A stretch of DNA of 64,000 nt. It comes from Thiocapsa rosea (lineage in GTDB: Bacteria; Pseudomonadota; Gammaproteobacteria; Chromatiales; Chromatiaceae). The notes beneath the pieces are model-generated. The model ran no database searches. It saw only the letters and a list, made by a program, of their open reading frames with translations, and was not told the origin of the DNA. Both the position numbers and the translations under genes were made by a program. The stretch covers positions 4,940,501-5,004,500 of the forward strand of contig NZ_RBXL01000001.1 in NCBI RefSeq assembly GCF_003634315.1, in the 5' to 3' direction. Positions 43,852 to 52,148 of this stretch are shown here, piece by piece. Within the stretch, counting starts at the first letter, position 1; the number at the start of each line of letters is the position of its first letter.

Positions 43852-45627
43852 ATGACCAGCCAATGCGAGGTCGCCGGCAAGCAGGCCGCCGGCGCTGACA
43901 TCGGTCTGTTCGAGCGCTATCTGAGCCTCTGGGTGGCGCTGTGCATCCTGGCCGGTATCGGCCTCGGGCATTTCGCGTCCGGTGCCTTCCAAACCATCGG
44001 CGAACTCGAGGTGGCGCAGATCAACCTGCCGGTCGCGGTGCTGATCTGGCTGATGATCATACCGATGCTGCTCAAGGTGGATCTCACCGCCTTGTCGGGC
44101 GTGACCGCGCACTGGCGCGGCTCGGTGGTCACCCTGGTGGTCAACTGGGCGATCAAGCCCTTCTCCATGGCGCTGCTGGCCTGGCTGTTCATCGGCTGGT
44201 GGTTCGCGCCCTATCTGCCGGCAGAGCAGATCGACAGCTACATCGCCGGCATGATCATCCTCGGCGCCGCGCCCTGCACGGCGATGGTGTTCGTCTGGAG
44301 CAATCTCTCGCGCGGCGAGCCGAACTTCACCCTCGCCCAAGTCGCCTTGAACGACCTGATCATGGTCGTCGCGTTTGGGCCCATCGTCGCCCTGCTGCTG
44401 GGGCTCACTGCCATCTTCGTGCCTTGGGAAACGCTCCTGCTGTCGGTGTTGCTCTACATCGTGGTGCCGTTGGTGATCGCGACCATCTGGCGGCGTCTGT
44501 TGCTGCGCGCGGACCCGCGGGGTGGCGCGCTCGCGCGCGTGCTGGAGCGACTGCATCCGGTCTCGCTCATCGCGCTGTTGGCGACGCTGGTGATGTTGTT
44601 CGGCTTCCAGGGCGAGCAGATCATCCGGCAGCCGTTGATCATCGGCCTTCTGGCCGTCCCTTTGCTGATCCAATCGGTGCTGATCTTCGTCATCGCCTAT
44701 CTCGCGAACCGCTGGGTGCGCTCGCCGCATTGCATCGCCGGCCCCTCGGCGATGATCGGCACCAGCAACTTCTTCGAGCTGGCGGTGGCCACCGCCATCG
44801 CGCTGTTCGGCTTCACGTCCGGCGCCGCGCTGGCGACCGTGGTCGGGGTGCTGATCGAGGTCCCGGTGATGTTGCTCTTGGTGCGCGTGGTGATGCGCAC
44901 GCGCCGCTGGTATGAGCGTGGCCGAGGGATCCCGCCGAGTACCGACTTGGTCCCCTTCGCCGGTGCGCAGGCCCCCGCGGAGAGCGCATCCGGGATGGTC
45001 CTCTTACCGCGCGCGTCCGATGGCGCCGTGCGCTGGGTGCACGGCCAGGTCGTCGCGAACCGCATTGCCGAGCTGACCGCGCCCGTCGGCGGGCGGTTGC
45101 TCGCCTGTTGCGTGTACGAGGGCGATGCCGTCGCAGCGGATCAGGAGCTGCTCCGAATCGCGCCAACGGCTGGCGCGACGGCCGCGGCGAGCGGAGATCG
45201 CGGCCTGAAGGGTCGGCCCGAGGCTATCGACACCATCGACAACACCCTTGCCACCGACGCCCTGGTGTTGCGAGCGCCATGGGAAGCCCTGGTGCGGCGT
45301 GTCCACACGCCCATCGAAGGACGTCTCGTCGAGCCCGACGAACCGCTCATCGAGCTCATCGCGACGGATGGGATCGCGCTGCGCTTCGCCGTCGAGGAAG
45401 GCGACGCCATGGCGCTGCGGCCGGGTGATCGGGTGCAGGTCCACTTCGGCACCGGCGGCGCATCGGTGGACGCATCAGGAGAGACGTCCGGGATCGAGCT
45501 GCAGATCGAGCGCGCCTGGCCCGAGCTCGATCCGGACACCCGCACCCGCCGCTTCGAGGCGCGGCTGCCCGCCGATCTGAACCCGGTCGTCGGCCTCTCG
45601 GCACAGGTCCGCATTGTCGTGGCCTGA
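43852..45627 (+). CDS. acr3: Acr3 arsenite efflux permease fused to an HlyD-like C-terminal domain
   Basis: 591 aa. Residues 1-355 are a complete Acr3 transporter with ten hydrophobic segments. The functional cysteine is Cys142 in GAAPCTAMVFVWS, and the conserved glutamate is Glu309 in TSNFFELAVATAIALFG. Typical Acr3 ends at about residue 355. Here about 236 further residues follow, with two barrel-sandwich halves (GGRLLACCVYEGDAV near 413-427; TPIEGRLVEPDEPLIELI near 486-503) and a following beta-barrel stretch, as in membrane-fusion adaptors. GAGGA lies upstream of the ATG. I know no characterised Acr3 of this design. Confidence 0.9.
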   Translation: MTSQCEVAGKQAAGADIGLFERYLSLWVALCILAGIGLGHFASGAFQTIGELEVAQINLPVAVLIWLMIIPMLLKVDLTALSGVTAHWRGSVVTLVVNWAIKPFSMALLAWLFIGWWFAPYLPAEQIDSYIAGMIILGAAPCTAMVFVWSNLSRGEPNFTLAQVALNDLIMVVAFGPIVALLLGLTAIFVPWETLLLSVLLYIVVPLVIATIWRRLLLRADPRGGALARVLERLHPVSLIALLATLVMLFGFQGEQIIRQPLIIGLLAVPLLIQSVLIFVIAYLANRWVRSPHCIAGPSAMIGTSNFFELAVATAIALFGFTSGAALATVVGVLIEVPVMLLLVRVVMRTRRWYERGRGIPPSTDLVPFAGAQAPAESASGMVLLPRASDGAVRWVHGQVVANRIAELTAPVGGRLLACCVYEGDAVAADQELLRIAPTAGATAAASGDRGLKGRPEAIDTIDNTLATDALVLRAPWEALVRRVHTPIEGRLVEPDEPLIELIATDGIALRFAVEEGDAMALRPGDRVQVHFGTGGASVDASGETSGIELQIERAWPELDPDTRTRRFEARLPADLNPVVGLSAQVRIVVA

Positions 45628-45629
45628 TG

Positions 45630-45752
45630 TATCAATCACCGAGGAGAACGACATCATTTATCGTCGTCGCCGAGCTGCGTTTCGGCGCAGCCAAGAAGCG
45701 ATCCGAGCGATTGACCGCCCAACTGCGGACAGCCATTTTCAAGAGGCGATCC
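45630..45752 (+). pseudogene. PIN-domain (VapC-type) remnant
   Basis: A short frame contains VVAELRFGAAKKRSERLTAQ, the central helix pattern of VapC-like PIN toxins (...VAELRFGA...). The N-terminal aspartate region and all C-terminal acidic residues are missing. It lies in the gap between the Acr3 fusion and the HipA gene and is a gene relic. Confidence 0.55.
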
Positions 45753-45880
45753 GATCGGCGAGATTCATTGCGACGGACGCCCGAACAGGATCGACAACTC
45801 ACTTATTTATAATATAGATTTCACTGGTAAAATCTTCTCATAAATCTTCTCACCGCCGCGATCCGGGAGAGCGCCAGGTC

Positions 45881-47263
45881 TTGAGGACGAAACAGCAGCT
45901 CGCGCAGGAGCGCCTCGCCAGCGTGCTCGGGCGTCGGGCCGCAGTCCGGGCGGCGGATCTGGCCCGGGAGCTGGAGATCAGCGTCCCCACGCTGCACCGG
46001 CTTCTGGCCGCGAGCCCCCTGCCCGTCCTGGTCGCGGGCAAGGCGCGCCGGACCCGCTATGCCTTGCGCCGAACCGTGCGGGGCGACTCGGGCGAGTACC
46101 CACTCTATGCCGTCGATGCGTCCGGCCGCGCGACTCAGCTCGCAACCCTGTCCGCCGTCGCCCCGTCTGGATCCTGGATGGCACTCACGGGGACGGACTG
46201 GCCGCTGATCGAGGAGACGCGCGAGGGATGGTGGGATGGCCTGCCCTACCCGCTCTACGATATGCGCCCGCAGGGTTATCTCGGCCGCCAACTCGCGCGG
46301 GCGATCCAGCGGGAGCTGGCGGTGCCGGACCATCCCGATGTCTGGAACGACGACGACATCCTCTTCGCGCTGAGCCGGGTCGGGACGGATACGGTCGGCA
46401 ACCTCATCCTCGGCGACACCGCCTGCGAGCGCTGGCAGCGAGAAGGGCTCTCCACCCTCGAGCCTTTGCGCGAAGCGAGCACGGCCGCCGCCTACGCGGA
46501 TTTGGCCGAGCAGGCGCTTGCGGCGGGGGTGGCGGGATCGAGCGCGGCGGGCGAGTTTCCCAAGTTCCCGGCGCGGCGCGACCTCCCCGGTCGACCTACT
46601 CCGCATGTTCTGGTCAAGTTCTCCGGCGCGGACGACTCGCCCGCGGTCCGCCGCTGGGCCGACCTGCTGGTCTGCGAGCATCTGGCACTGGAGGCTGTTC
46701 GCGCCTTGCCGGGCGTCGCCGGCGCGCACAGTCGTGTCCTATCGCACGCCGGGCGAACCTTCTTGGAGGTCGAGCGCTTCGACCGCCACGGCCCCTTCGG
46801 CCGCAGCCCCCTCATCAGCCTGGAGACGGTCAACGCAGCGTTGCTCGGCCTGGATGCGCACGACTGGACCCGCCTGGCCGATGGCCTGGTCGCGGCGAGC
46901 CTGCTGGAGACGGAGGATTCCGCAAGGATCCACCGCCTCTGGTGGTTCGGCCGGTTGATCGCCAACACCGACATGCACCCGGGGAATCTCAGCTTCCAGC
47001 CCCTTTCCGGGCGCCTGCACCCGGCGCCCGCCTACGACATGCTGCCGATGCGCTATGCGCCGCTGACGGGCGGTGAGCTGCCCGCGTCCGAGTGGACGCC
47101 ACCGCTCCCGCTCCCCCGCGAGCGTGAGACTTGGCTCGCCGCCTGCGAGGCAGCCTTGACCTTCTGGGAGCGGATGGCCGCGGACGCGCGGATCAGTGCG
47201 GCGTTTCGCGCACTCGGAAGCCGCCATGGACAGGCATTGCGCGACCTGGCCGAGCGGGTCTAG
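45881..47263 (+). CDS. HipA-family serine/threonine kinase toxin (YjjJ/HipH type)
   Basis: 460 aa. An N-terminal winged-helix-like region (VRAADLARELEISVPTLHRLLA) replaces the separate HipB antitoxin, as in YjjJ. The kinase part shows the ATP-binding VLVKFSGADDS, the catalytic LIANTDMHPGNLSFQP (Asp and Asn) and the metal-binding PAYDMLPMRYAP. Start is TTG 45881 with GGGAG upstream. No antitoxin gene is adjacent, consistent with this subtype. Confidence 0.85.
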   Translation: MRTKQQLAQERLASVLGRRAAVRAADLARELEISVPTLHRLLAASPLPVLVAGKARRTRYALRRTVRGDSGEYPLYAVDASGRATQLATLSAVAPSGSWMALTGTDWPLIEETREGWWDGLPYPLYDMRPQGYLGRQLARAIQRELAVPDHPDVWNDDDILFALSRVGTDTVGNLILGDTACERWQREGLSTLEPLREASTAAAYADLAEQALAAGVAGSSAAGEFPKFPARRDLPGRPTPHVLVKFSGADDSPAVRRWADLLVCEHLALEAVRALPGVAGAHSRVLSHAGRTFLEVERFDRHGPFGRSPLISLETVNAALLGLDAHDWTRLADGLVAASLLETEDSARIHRLWWFGRLIANTDMHPGNLSFQPLSGRLHPAPAYDMLPMRYAPLTGGELPASEWTPPLPLPRERETWLAACEAALTFWERMAADARISAAFRALGSRHGQALRDLAERV

Positions 47264-47317
47264 ACAAGCTCCGGTCGTTCGGCTTCTCAGCACCGATCAT
47301 CCTGTCCGGCTGCGTTG

Positions 47318-48616
47318 TCACCGCAGCCGCGTAACGCCGTAGCGCTTCATCTTTTGCCAGAGTGTCTTGCGGCTGATGCCGAGCCGGGCGGCGGTTGCGG
47401 TCATGCTGAAGTCCTGCTCAGCCAGCGCGGCTTCGATGGCCGCACGCTCGCTGGCTTGCGCCTGTGCCTTCAGACCCGTCTGTGCCGGCGCGTCCCGGGC
47501 GTCGTCCAAGGCGAGCCGTTCACCCCGACCCAGGATGCAGGCGCGTTCGAGCGTGTGCTGCAGCTCGCGCACGTTCCCCGGCCAGGTGTGCATCAAAAGG
47601 CGTTCGCGGTCCTCGGATGTCAGTACCCGCCGCTCCTGCGGCACACGTCGCCCGTAATCGGCAACGAACCGCTCGGCAAGCCAGAGAATGTCTTCCGGAC
47701 GCTCGCGCAAGGGCGGAATCCGGATCTCGAGGACACGGACCCGATAATACAGATCTTCGCGAAAGCGCCCCTCCCTGACCAGTGCCGCCAGATCCTGGTG
47801 GGTCGCGCAGACCAGACGCGCCGGAACCGCGACCGACTCGCTGCCCCCGATGCGCGTCAGCTGACGACCCTGGACCACGCGCAGCAGCCGGGACTGAAGC
47901 GCGAGGGGCATGTCGCCGATCTCGTCGAGGAAGAGGATGCCGCTGCCAGCCTGCTCGAAAACACCGGCACGGCGGCGGTCGGCACCCGTGAAGGCACCCT
48001 TCTCGTGACCGAAGAGCTCGGCCTCGATCAGGGTCTCGGGCAGGGCCGCACAGTTGACGGCGACGAAGGGGGCGTCCGGACACTGAAGTCGATGCAGGTA
48101 GCGTGCGACCACCTCTTTGCCGACGCCGGATTCTCCGCCGATCAGGAGTGGGGTCTGGGCATGGCGTGCCATCCTCGTAAGCTCGCCGGCGAGGTGTCGC
48201 ATCGACGCGGAGATCCCGAGCGGTTCGTCGCCCGGCCTGTCTCTTCCGCCATCATGCACCCCGGCGAGCGCCCGGAGCTTCGCGATCAAGGCCGTCGGAT
48301 CGAGCGGCTTGGTGAGATAGTCCGCGGCACCGAGCTTGAGGAGCCGCACGGCATCCTCGATGGTCCCGTAGCCGGTGATGAAGAGACTGGGCGGGATGCG
48401 CACCCGTTCGTCGAGCAGCCGCGCGAAGAGGTCCGCGCCGGAGAGATCCGGCAGGTTGACGTCGATGACGGCGAGGTCGGCCGTGCCTGCCGCCAGGGCG
48501 CGCATCCCGTCGCCGCCGGTGCAATGCCAAACCACGGCAAAGCCCTCCAGCTCGAGGCGCTGCACCAGCGCCTCGCCCATGATGGGATCATCTTCGATCA
48601 GACAGACGCGGATCAT
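47318..48616 (-). CDS. arxR: NtrC-family response regulator (ArxR-like)
   Basis: 432 aa. The receiver domain (LIEDDPIMGEAL; phospho-acceptor Asp in VIDVNLPDLSG; KPLD) is followed by a sigma-54 AAA+ domain with Walker A GESGVGKE, the intact GAFTGADRRRAGVF loop and Walker B ILFLDEIGDM. A Fis-type HTH ends the protein (MTATAARLGISRKTLWQKM). It would activate sigma-54 promoters, and a good candidate lies before arxB2. Start overlaps the kinase stop (ATGA). ArxR naming rests on gene order and neighbours. Confidence 0.88.
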   Translation of the reverse strand: MIRVCLIEDDPIMGEALVQRLELEGFAVVWHCTGGDGMRALAAGTADLAVIDVNLPDLSGADLFARLLDERVRIPPSLFITGYGTIEDAVRLLKLGAADYLTKPLDPTALIAKLRALAGVHDGGRDRPGDEPLGISASMRHLAGELTRMARHAQTPLLIGGESGVGKEVVARYLHRLQCPDAPFVAVNCAALPETLIEAELFGHEKGAFTGADRRRAGVFEQAGSGILFLDEIGDMPLALQSRLLRVVQGRQLTRIGGSESVAVPARLVCATHQDLAALVREGRFREDLYYRVRVLEIRIPPLRERPEDILWLAERFVADYGRRVPQERRVLTSEDRERLLMHTWPGNVRELQHTLERACILGRGERLALDDARDAPAQTGLKAQAQASERAAIEAALAEQDFSMTATAARLGISRKTLWQKMKRYGVTRLR

Positions 48617-50043
48617 GCCGGGGACTCCGGGGCCATCGGCAGAGCAACTCGAAACCGAGTGATCTCGCCCTCGGTTTCGACCCGAATGGTGCCGCCGAGC
48701 TGCGAGACGATCTGGTAGCAGACCCAAAGCCCGAGGCCCTGCGTGTGCGGTCGACTCGCTGGATAGGGCTCGAACAGATGCTGAAGCTGCTCGGGCGGGA
48801 TGGCGCGACCGCTGTTCTCGATCCACAGGATGAGTCGGTTCTCCTGCACCCTCATCCGAACCTCGACACGACCACCGCCTTGCGCGGCCTGGACGGCATT
48901 CAACACAAGATTCAATAGCAGCTGGCGGACCGGGGACGCCGGGAGATCGATCGCGGTGTCGCAGGCGTTCTCCCAACTCAGCGAGACCCGCGCCTTGACG
49001 CTGTTCGGCTGGATCAAGGTCTTCACATCCTCCAAGTCTTCTCGCGTCAGGGTTCGAAGATCCGCCCGTGCCTCGACCAAGAGCGCAGACACCGAGCCCT
49101 GGATCTGTCGCAACGCGCGCTCCAACAGGTCCAAGAGACGTTCGGTCTGCGCATCGACCTGATGGGAACGCCGATAGGTATCGATGGCCATCAGCATACC
49201 GCCGAGCGGGTTATTGACCTCGTGGGCGACCCCGGCGGCGACCCGCCCGACCGCGGCCAGACGCTCGGCCTGAATCATCTGCTGCTCCAGGGACTCCTTC
49301 TGAGCGAGCGCCGAGAGCATCGCCGCGAACTGTCGCCCGAGGCGCCCGATCTCGCTGTCGCCGTCGGGCAGGGTGCACTGCATCCGGCGCGGATCCTCCC
49401 GTCCGACACGCCCCATGCAGTCGGCCAACTGCACCAGCGGCCCGACCATGCGTCGCCCCCAGAGCCAGCCGATCGGCAACAGGATCAACAGGATCGCGCC
49501 GGTCACCAGGACGCCGCCGAGGAGGATCTCGCGAAACCGGGGTAGGTATGGCGCATCGGAGAGCAGGGCAATGAGCTCGCCGACCTGGGAGCCGTCGCTG
49601 TAGAGCGGCAGGCGCAGCACGCGACGGACATCGTCGCGATCGACCGCAGATACGCGTCCGGGCGTCTCGTCGATCACCTGCGGCTGTGCTTTCGGGAGCC
49701 AGGGCAAGGCACTCTCGATCGGCTGATCTAGGCGAAAGCGGCGCGGGCGGTTGCTCGCGAAGATGCGGCCGGATTGGTCGACCAGGATCCAGACCGCATC
49801 GCCGCCGCCGTCGGGACCGCGCAGCAGCGAATAGGCCAACCAGACATCGTCGTTTCGCAAGGCCTGGATCTGAACACCGGCCATCGCGTACCCGAGGCTC
49901 ATGGCGTTGCGGCCTTGGTCCTCGCGCAGATTGGCCAGCGTCTGCAATCCCAACGCCACGGCCATCGAGAATGCGGTTATCACGGCGGCAATACTCAGAC
50001 TCAGCGGCAGGCGCAGCCGATAGCTCGACAGCGGAAGCGTCAC
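48613..50043 (-). CDS. arxS: Sensor histidine kinase (ArxS-like)
   Basis: 476 aa. An N-terminal membrane helix, a periplasmic region of about 135 residues, a second membrane helix and a HAMP-like segment precede the dimerisation helix. The phospho-acceptor histidine is in GVAHEVNNPLGGM. Catalytic ATP-binding boxes are LVLNAVQAAQGG (N-box), ILWIENSGRAIPP and QGLGLWVCYQI. The start is GTG 50043, overlapping the arxX stop as GTGA. It probably reads the ligand state of the adjacent binding protein. Confidence 0.88.
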   Translation of the reverse strand: MTLPLSSYRLRLPLSLSIAAVITAFSMAVALGLQTLANLREDQGRNAMSLGYAMAGVQIQALRNDDVWLAYSLLRGPDGGGDAVWILVDQSGRIFASNRPRRFRLDQPIESALPWLPKAQPQVIDETPGRVSAVDRDDVRRVLRLPLYSDGSQVGELIALLSDAPYLPRFREILLGGVLVTGAILLILLPIGWLWGRRMVGPLVQLADCMGRVGREDPRRMQCTLPDGDSEIGRLGRQFAAMLSALAQKESLEQQMIQAERLAAVGRVAAGVAHEVNNPLGGMLMAIDTYRRSHQVDAQTERLLDLLERALRQIQGSVSALLVEARADLRTLTREDLEDVKTLIQPNSVKARVSLSWENACDTAIDLPASPVRQLLLNLVLNAVQAAQGGGRVEVRMRVQENRLILWIENSGRAIPPEQLQHLFEPYPASRPHTQGLGLWVCYQIVSQLGGTIRVETEGEITRFRVALPMAPESPA

Positions 50044-50918
50044 GCGCCGTCCCCTCCAGCCAAACGACCGGCCATCCGCGCGATGTCGTCATAGAGATCG
50101 GTCGTTTCGAGACCAAAGCTGTCGAGATTGAGCTCGTTCAAGAGTGCCCGACCGGCTGCATCCTGAACTTGGCTCAAGAGCACGCGCCGGATGGCATGCC
50201 GATCGGGCTCGGACAACGCCGGACCGGCGACGATCGGCGGGAAACCGAATTCAGGCGAGCGCTCCAGCACGCGGGTCTGCGCCGTTAATTCCGGATGACC
50301 GAGCGCGAGGGTTTCCCAGACATAGCTGTCGACGGCCGCGCCGTCGGCCAGGCCTTCGGCCACCGCCTCGACGCTGCGCGGGTGTCCCCAGGTGAAGAAG
50401 GTTCGCCGAAAGAAACGGTCCGGATCCCGACCGTCGCCGGTGAGTCGAAAACGCGGATAAAGATATCCCGAATTGGAATCCGGATCGGCCCACGCAAAGA
50501 GTCGGCCCTCGAGGTCATGTAGGCGCTGGATCTGCGAATCGGCGCGGACGATGAAATAGGATTGATACAGCGGGCGACCACGAAAACGCGGCACCGCAAT
50601 CAGCTCCAGACGAGACCGGTTCCGGACATAGGGATAGCCGCAGATCCAGGCCAGATCGAGGCGCCCTTGGAGCAAAAGATCCAGGATCTCGCGATAGCGC
50701 GAGCGCTGGACAAAGACTACCGGCCGCCCGAACTGACGCTCGATCCAATCGGCCCAGGCTTCGAGGAAGGCGATCCGATCATCGAGCACGACCGGCGTCA
50801 AACCGAATTGCAACGGCTGACTTGATGCGAGTACGGGCTCCGCTCGGCCGCCGGCGAGGCCGACGCCGGTCGCCAGCAGACCGGAGAGAAAGGCGCGACG
50901 TGAGCTCGGGGACGACAT
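50040..50918 (-). CDS. arxX: PhnD-like periplasmic binding protein (ArxX/AioX-like arsenite sensor)
   Basis: 292 aa with a Tat/Sec-like signal (SSRRAFLSGLLATGVGLAGG). The fold is that of phosphonate/phosphate-binding PhnD proteins (LQFGLTPVVLDDR, AWICGYPYVRNR, ADPDSNSGYLYP, WGHPRSVEAVAEGLADGAAVDSYVW). PhnD-like proteins beside a kinase and an NtrC regulator are the AioX/ArxX oxyanion sensors of arsenite-oxidation loci. No ABC permease or ATPase is present, so a sensing role is more likely than transport. First gene of the regulatory operon. Confidence 0.85.
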   Translation of the reverse strand: MSSPSSRRAFLSGLLATGVGLAGGRAEPVLASSQPLQFGLTPVVLDDRIAFLEAWADWIERQFGRPVVFVQRSRYREILDLLLQGRLDLAWICGYPYVRNRSRLELIAVPRFRGRPLYQSYFIVRADSQIQRLHDLEGRLFAWADPDSNSGYLYPRFRLTGDGRDPDRFFRRTFFTWGHPRSVEAVAEGLADGAAVDSYVWETLALGHPELTAQTRVLERSPEFGFPPIVAGPALSEPDRHAIRRVLLSQVQDAAGRALLNELNLDSFGLETTDLYDDIARMAGRLAGGDGA

Positions 50919-50959
50919 CGGGCATTTCTCGGAAGGTGTGACGACGGCCTCGCGTTGAA

Positions 50960-51748
50960 TCAGTCGGCGGTGCCAAGAGCAGAGGGGTTGAGTACATCCA
51001 TGGTCTCGTCGCCCATGCCCATGACGAGCACGCCTTTTGATGTGGCATAGGTGACGATGCTCTGGTCCGGGTAAAGACTGGCCAACACACCGATCAAACG
51101 CCGATCCGCGAACTCCGGGAAGACCTCCGGAAACTCCGCCAAGACCCGCAACACCTCATCGACGTTTGCACTGATCAGACGACTCTTCGTTTGGTTGATC
51201 AGGACGAAGCCTGGACAAACGAGAAGTGCGTCGTACTCCCGACTATCGCCGTTGAAACGACGGCGCAGACGGACACCGAACAGATCGGGCTGCGGACAAC
51301 CCAGAAGATCTCGCGCAACCCGCGGGAGGCTCGGCGCGACGATATCCTCGACCAGGGTCCCGAGTCGATTCGCCAGCTCGCCCCATTGCCGATTCATCGA
51401 CTTGCGGTCGCGCTCCGCCTCTTCCCGGTAACGCAAGGACTCGTTCTTGAAGTCCAGCATCTCGTCTTTGAAGTCCTTCATTTCTTCCTTGAAGGCGCTC
51501 ATCTCGTCCTTGAAGGAACCCATTTCGTCCTTGAAGGCGCTCATCTCATCCTTGAAGGCGCCCATCTCGTCCTTGAAGACACCCATTTCCCCTTTGAAGG
51601 CGCGCATTTCCTCCTTGAATGCGAGCATCTCCTGCTGCAAACGCACCTGGCCGTTGTAGGCCTTGTTGAACTCGACACCGACACTTCGGGTGAAGGCTTC
51701 GAGCGCATCCTCCAATCGATCGACGCGATGTTCCAACACGGCAGACAT
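50960..51748 (-). CDS. Coiled-coil protein with predicted PD-(D/E)xK nuclease-like domain (DUF3782-like)
   Basis: 262 aa. Residues about 40-105 consist of near-perfect heptads of the form FKDEMxA, encoded by 21-bp tandem repeats, which give a long coiled coil. Residues about 150-260 contain DSREYDALLVCPGFVLINQT followed by K, an arrangement (acid, then Q-x-K on the next strand) typical of restriction-endonuclease-like folds. Proteins of this type are multiplied in Chromatiaceae and cyanobacteria and their role is unknown to me. It separates arxX from arxB2. Confidence 0.65.
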   Translation of the reverse strand: MSAVLEHRVDRLEDALEAFTRSVGVEFNKAYNGQVRLQQEMLAFKEEMRAFKGEMGVFKDEMGAFKDEMSAFKDEMGSFKDEMSAFKEEMKDFKDEMLDFKNESLRYREEAERDRKSMNRQWGELANRLGTLVEDIVAPSLPRVARDLLGCPQPDLFGVRLRRRFNGDSREYDALLVCPGFVLINQTKSRLISANVDEVLRVLAEFPEVFPEFADRRLIGVLASLYPDQSIVTYATSKGVLVMGMGDETMDVLNPSALGTAD

Positions 51749-51874
51749 GGGGCAAACCCTCGATCAGTCGCTCTGATTTCGACACAGTCAGTATGGCGCA
51801 GGCGGCGCGTACACACCAACTCGGCTGCAGCGCCACGGCTCGTCGTCCCGGCCATCCATCGCGCTCGCCACTGC

Positions 51875-51890
51875 GTTTACTTTCGGTAAC
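51875..51890. promoter_or_regulatory. Candidate upstream activator site 1 for the arx promoter
   Basis: GTTTACTTTCGGTAAC is identical at 13 of 16 positions to the perfect palindrome at 51965-51980. The two sites are 90 bp apart, and this one lies about 180 bp before the sigma-54-type -24 box. Confidence 0.4.
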
Positions 51891-51964
51891 ACCTGCGGAA
51901 ACGCGTTACGGCCATCCCACCGATCTGTTTTGCCGAGCTTTTCAGGCTAGACGCGGGGAGTCGC

Positions 51965-51980
51965 GTTACCTTTAGGTAAC
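51965..51980. promoter_or_regulatory. Candidate upstream activator site 2 for the arx promoter
   Basis: GTTACC-TTTA-GGTAAC, a perfect 6+6 palindrome about 90 bp before the -24 element, the usual distance for enhancer sites of NtrC-type activators. A similar hairpin before the SulP gene (33373) weakens specificity. Confidence 0.45.
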
Positions 51981-52070
51981 CGAGCGTCGCACCGGCGGGA
52001 TCGCGCTCGTCCGACTCATCAGCATTTTTACTCTTTATTTCAGCGCCCTATAAAACACACCGACTCGCTA

Positions 52071-52086
52071 TGGTATGTCGAATGCA
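52071..52086 (+). promoter_or_regulatory. Sigma-54 (-24/-12) promoter of arxB2ABCD
   Basis: TGGTATGTCGAATGCA matches the consensus TGGCACG-N4-TTGCA with invariant GG and GC at exact spacing (three mismatches at C4, C6 and T12). Transcription would begin near 52097, leaving a leader of about 50 nt before the arxB2 ATG. The NtrC-type regulator in the divergent operon has the GAFTGA loop needed to use such a promoter. Confidence 0.6.
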
Positions 52087-52148
52087 ATTCCAGACTCGCG
52101 TAAACCCGAATCGCCCACCCTCGACCACATCGAGCACCACCTAAAGGC

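Noticed and set aside
47315-48718. Open frame of 467 codons opposite arxR
   Set aside because: Shadow of the response regulator gene.
50040-50918. Reading the binding protein as part of a phosphonate ABC importer
   Set aside because: No permease or ATPase genes are adjacent, and it is translationally coupled to a histidine kinase.
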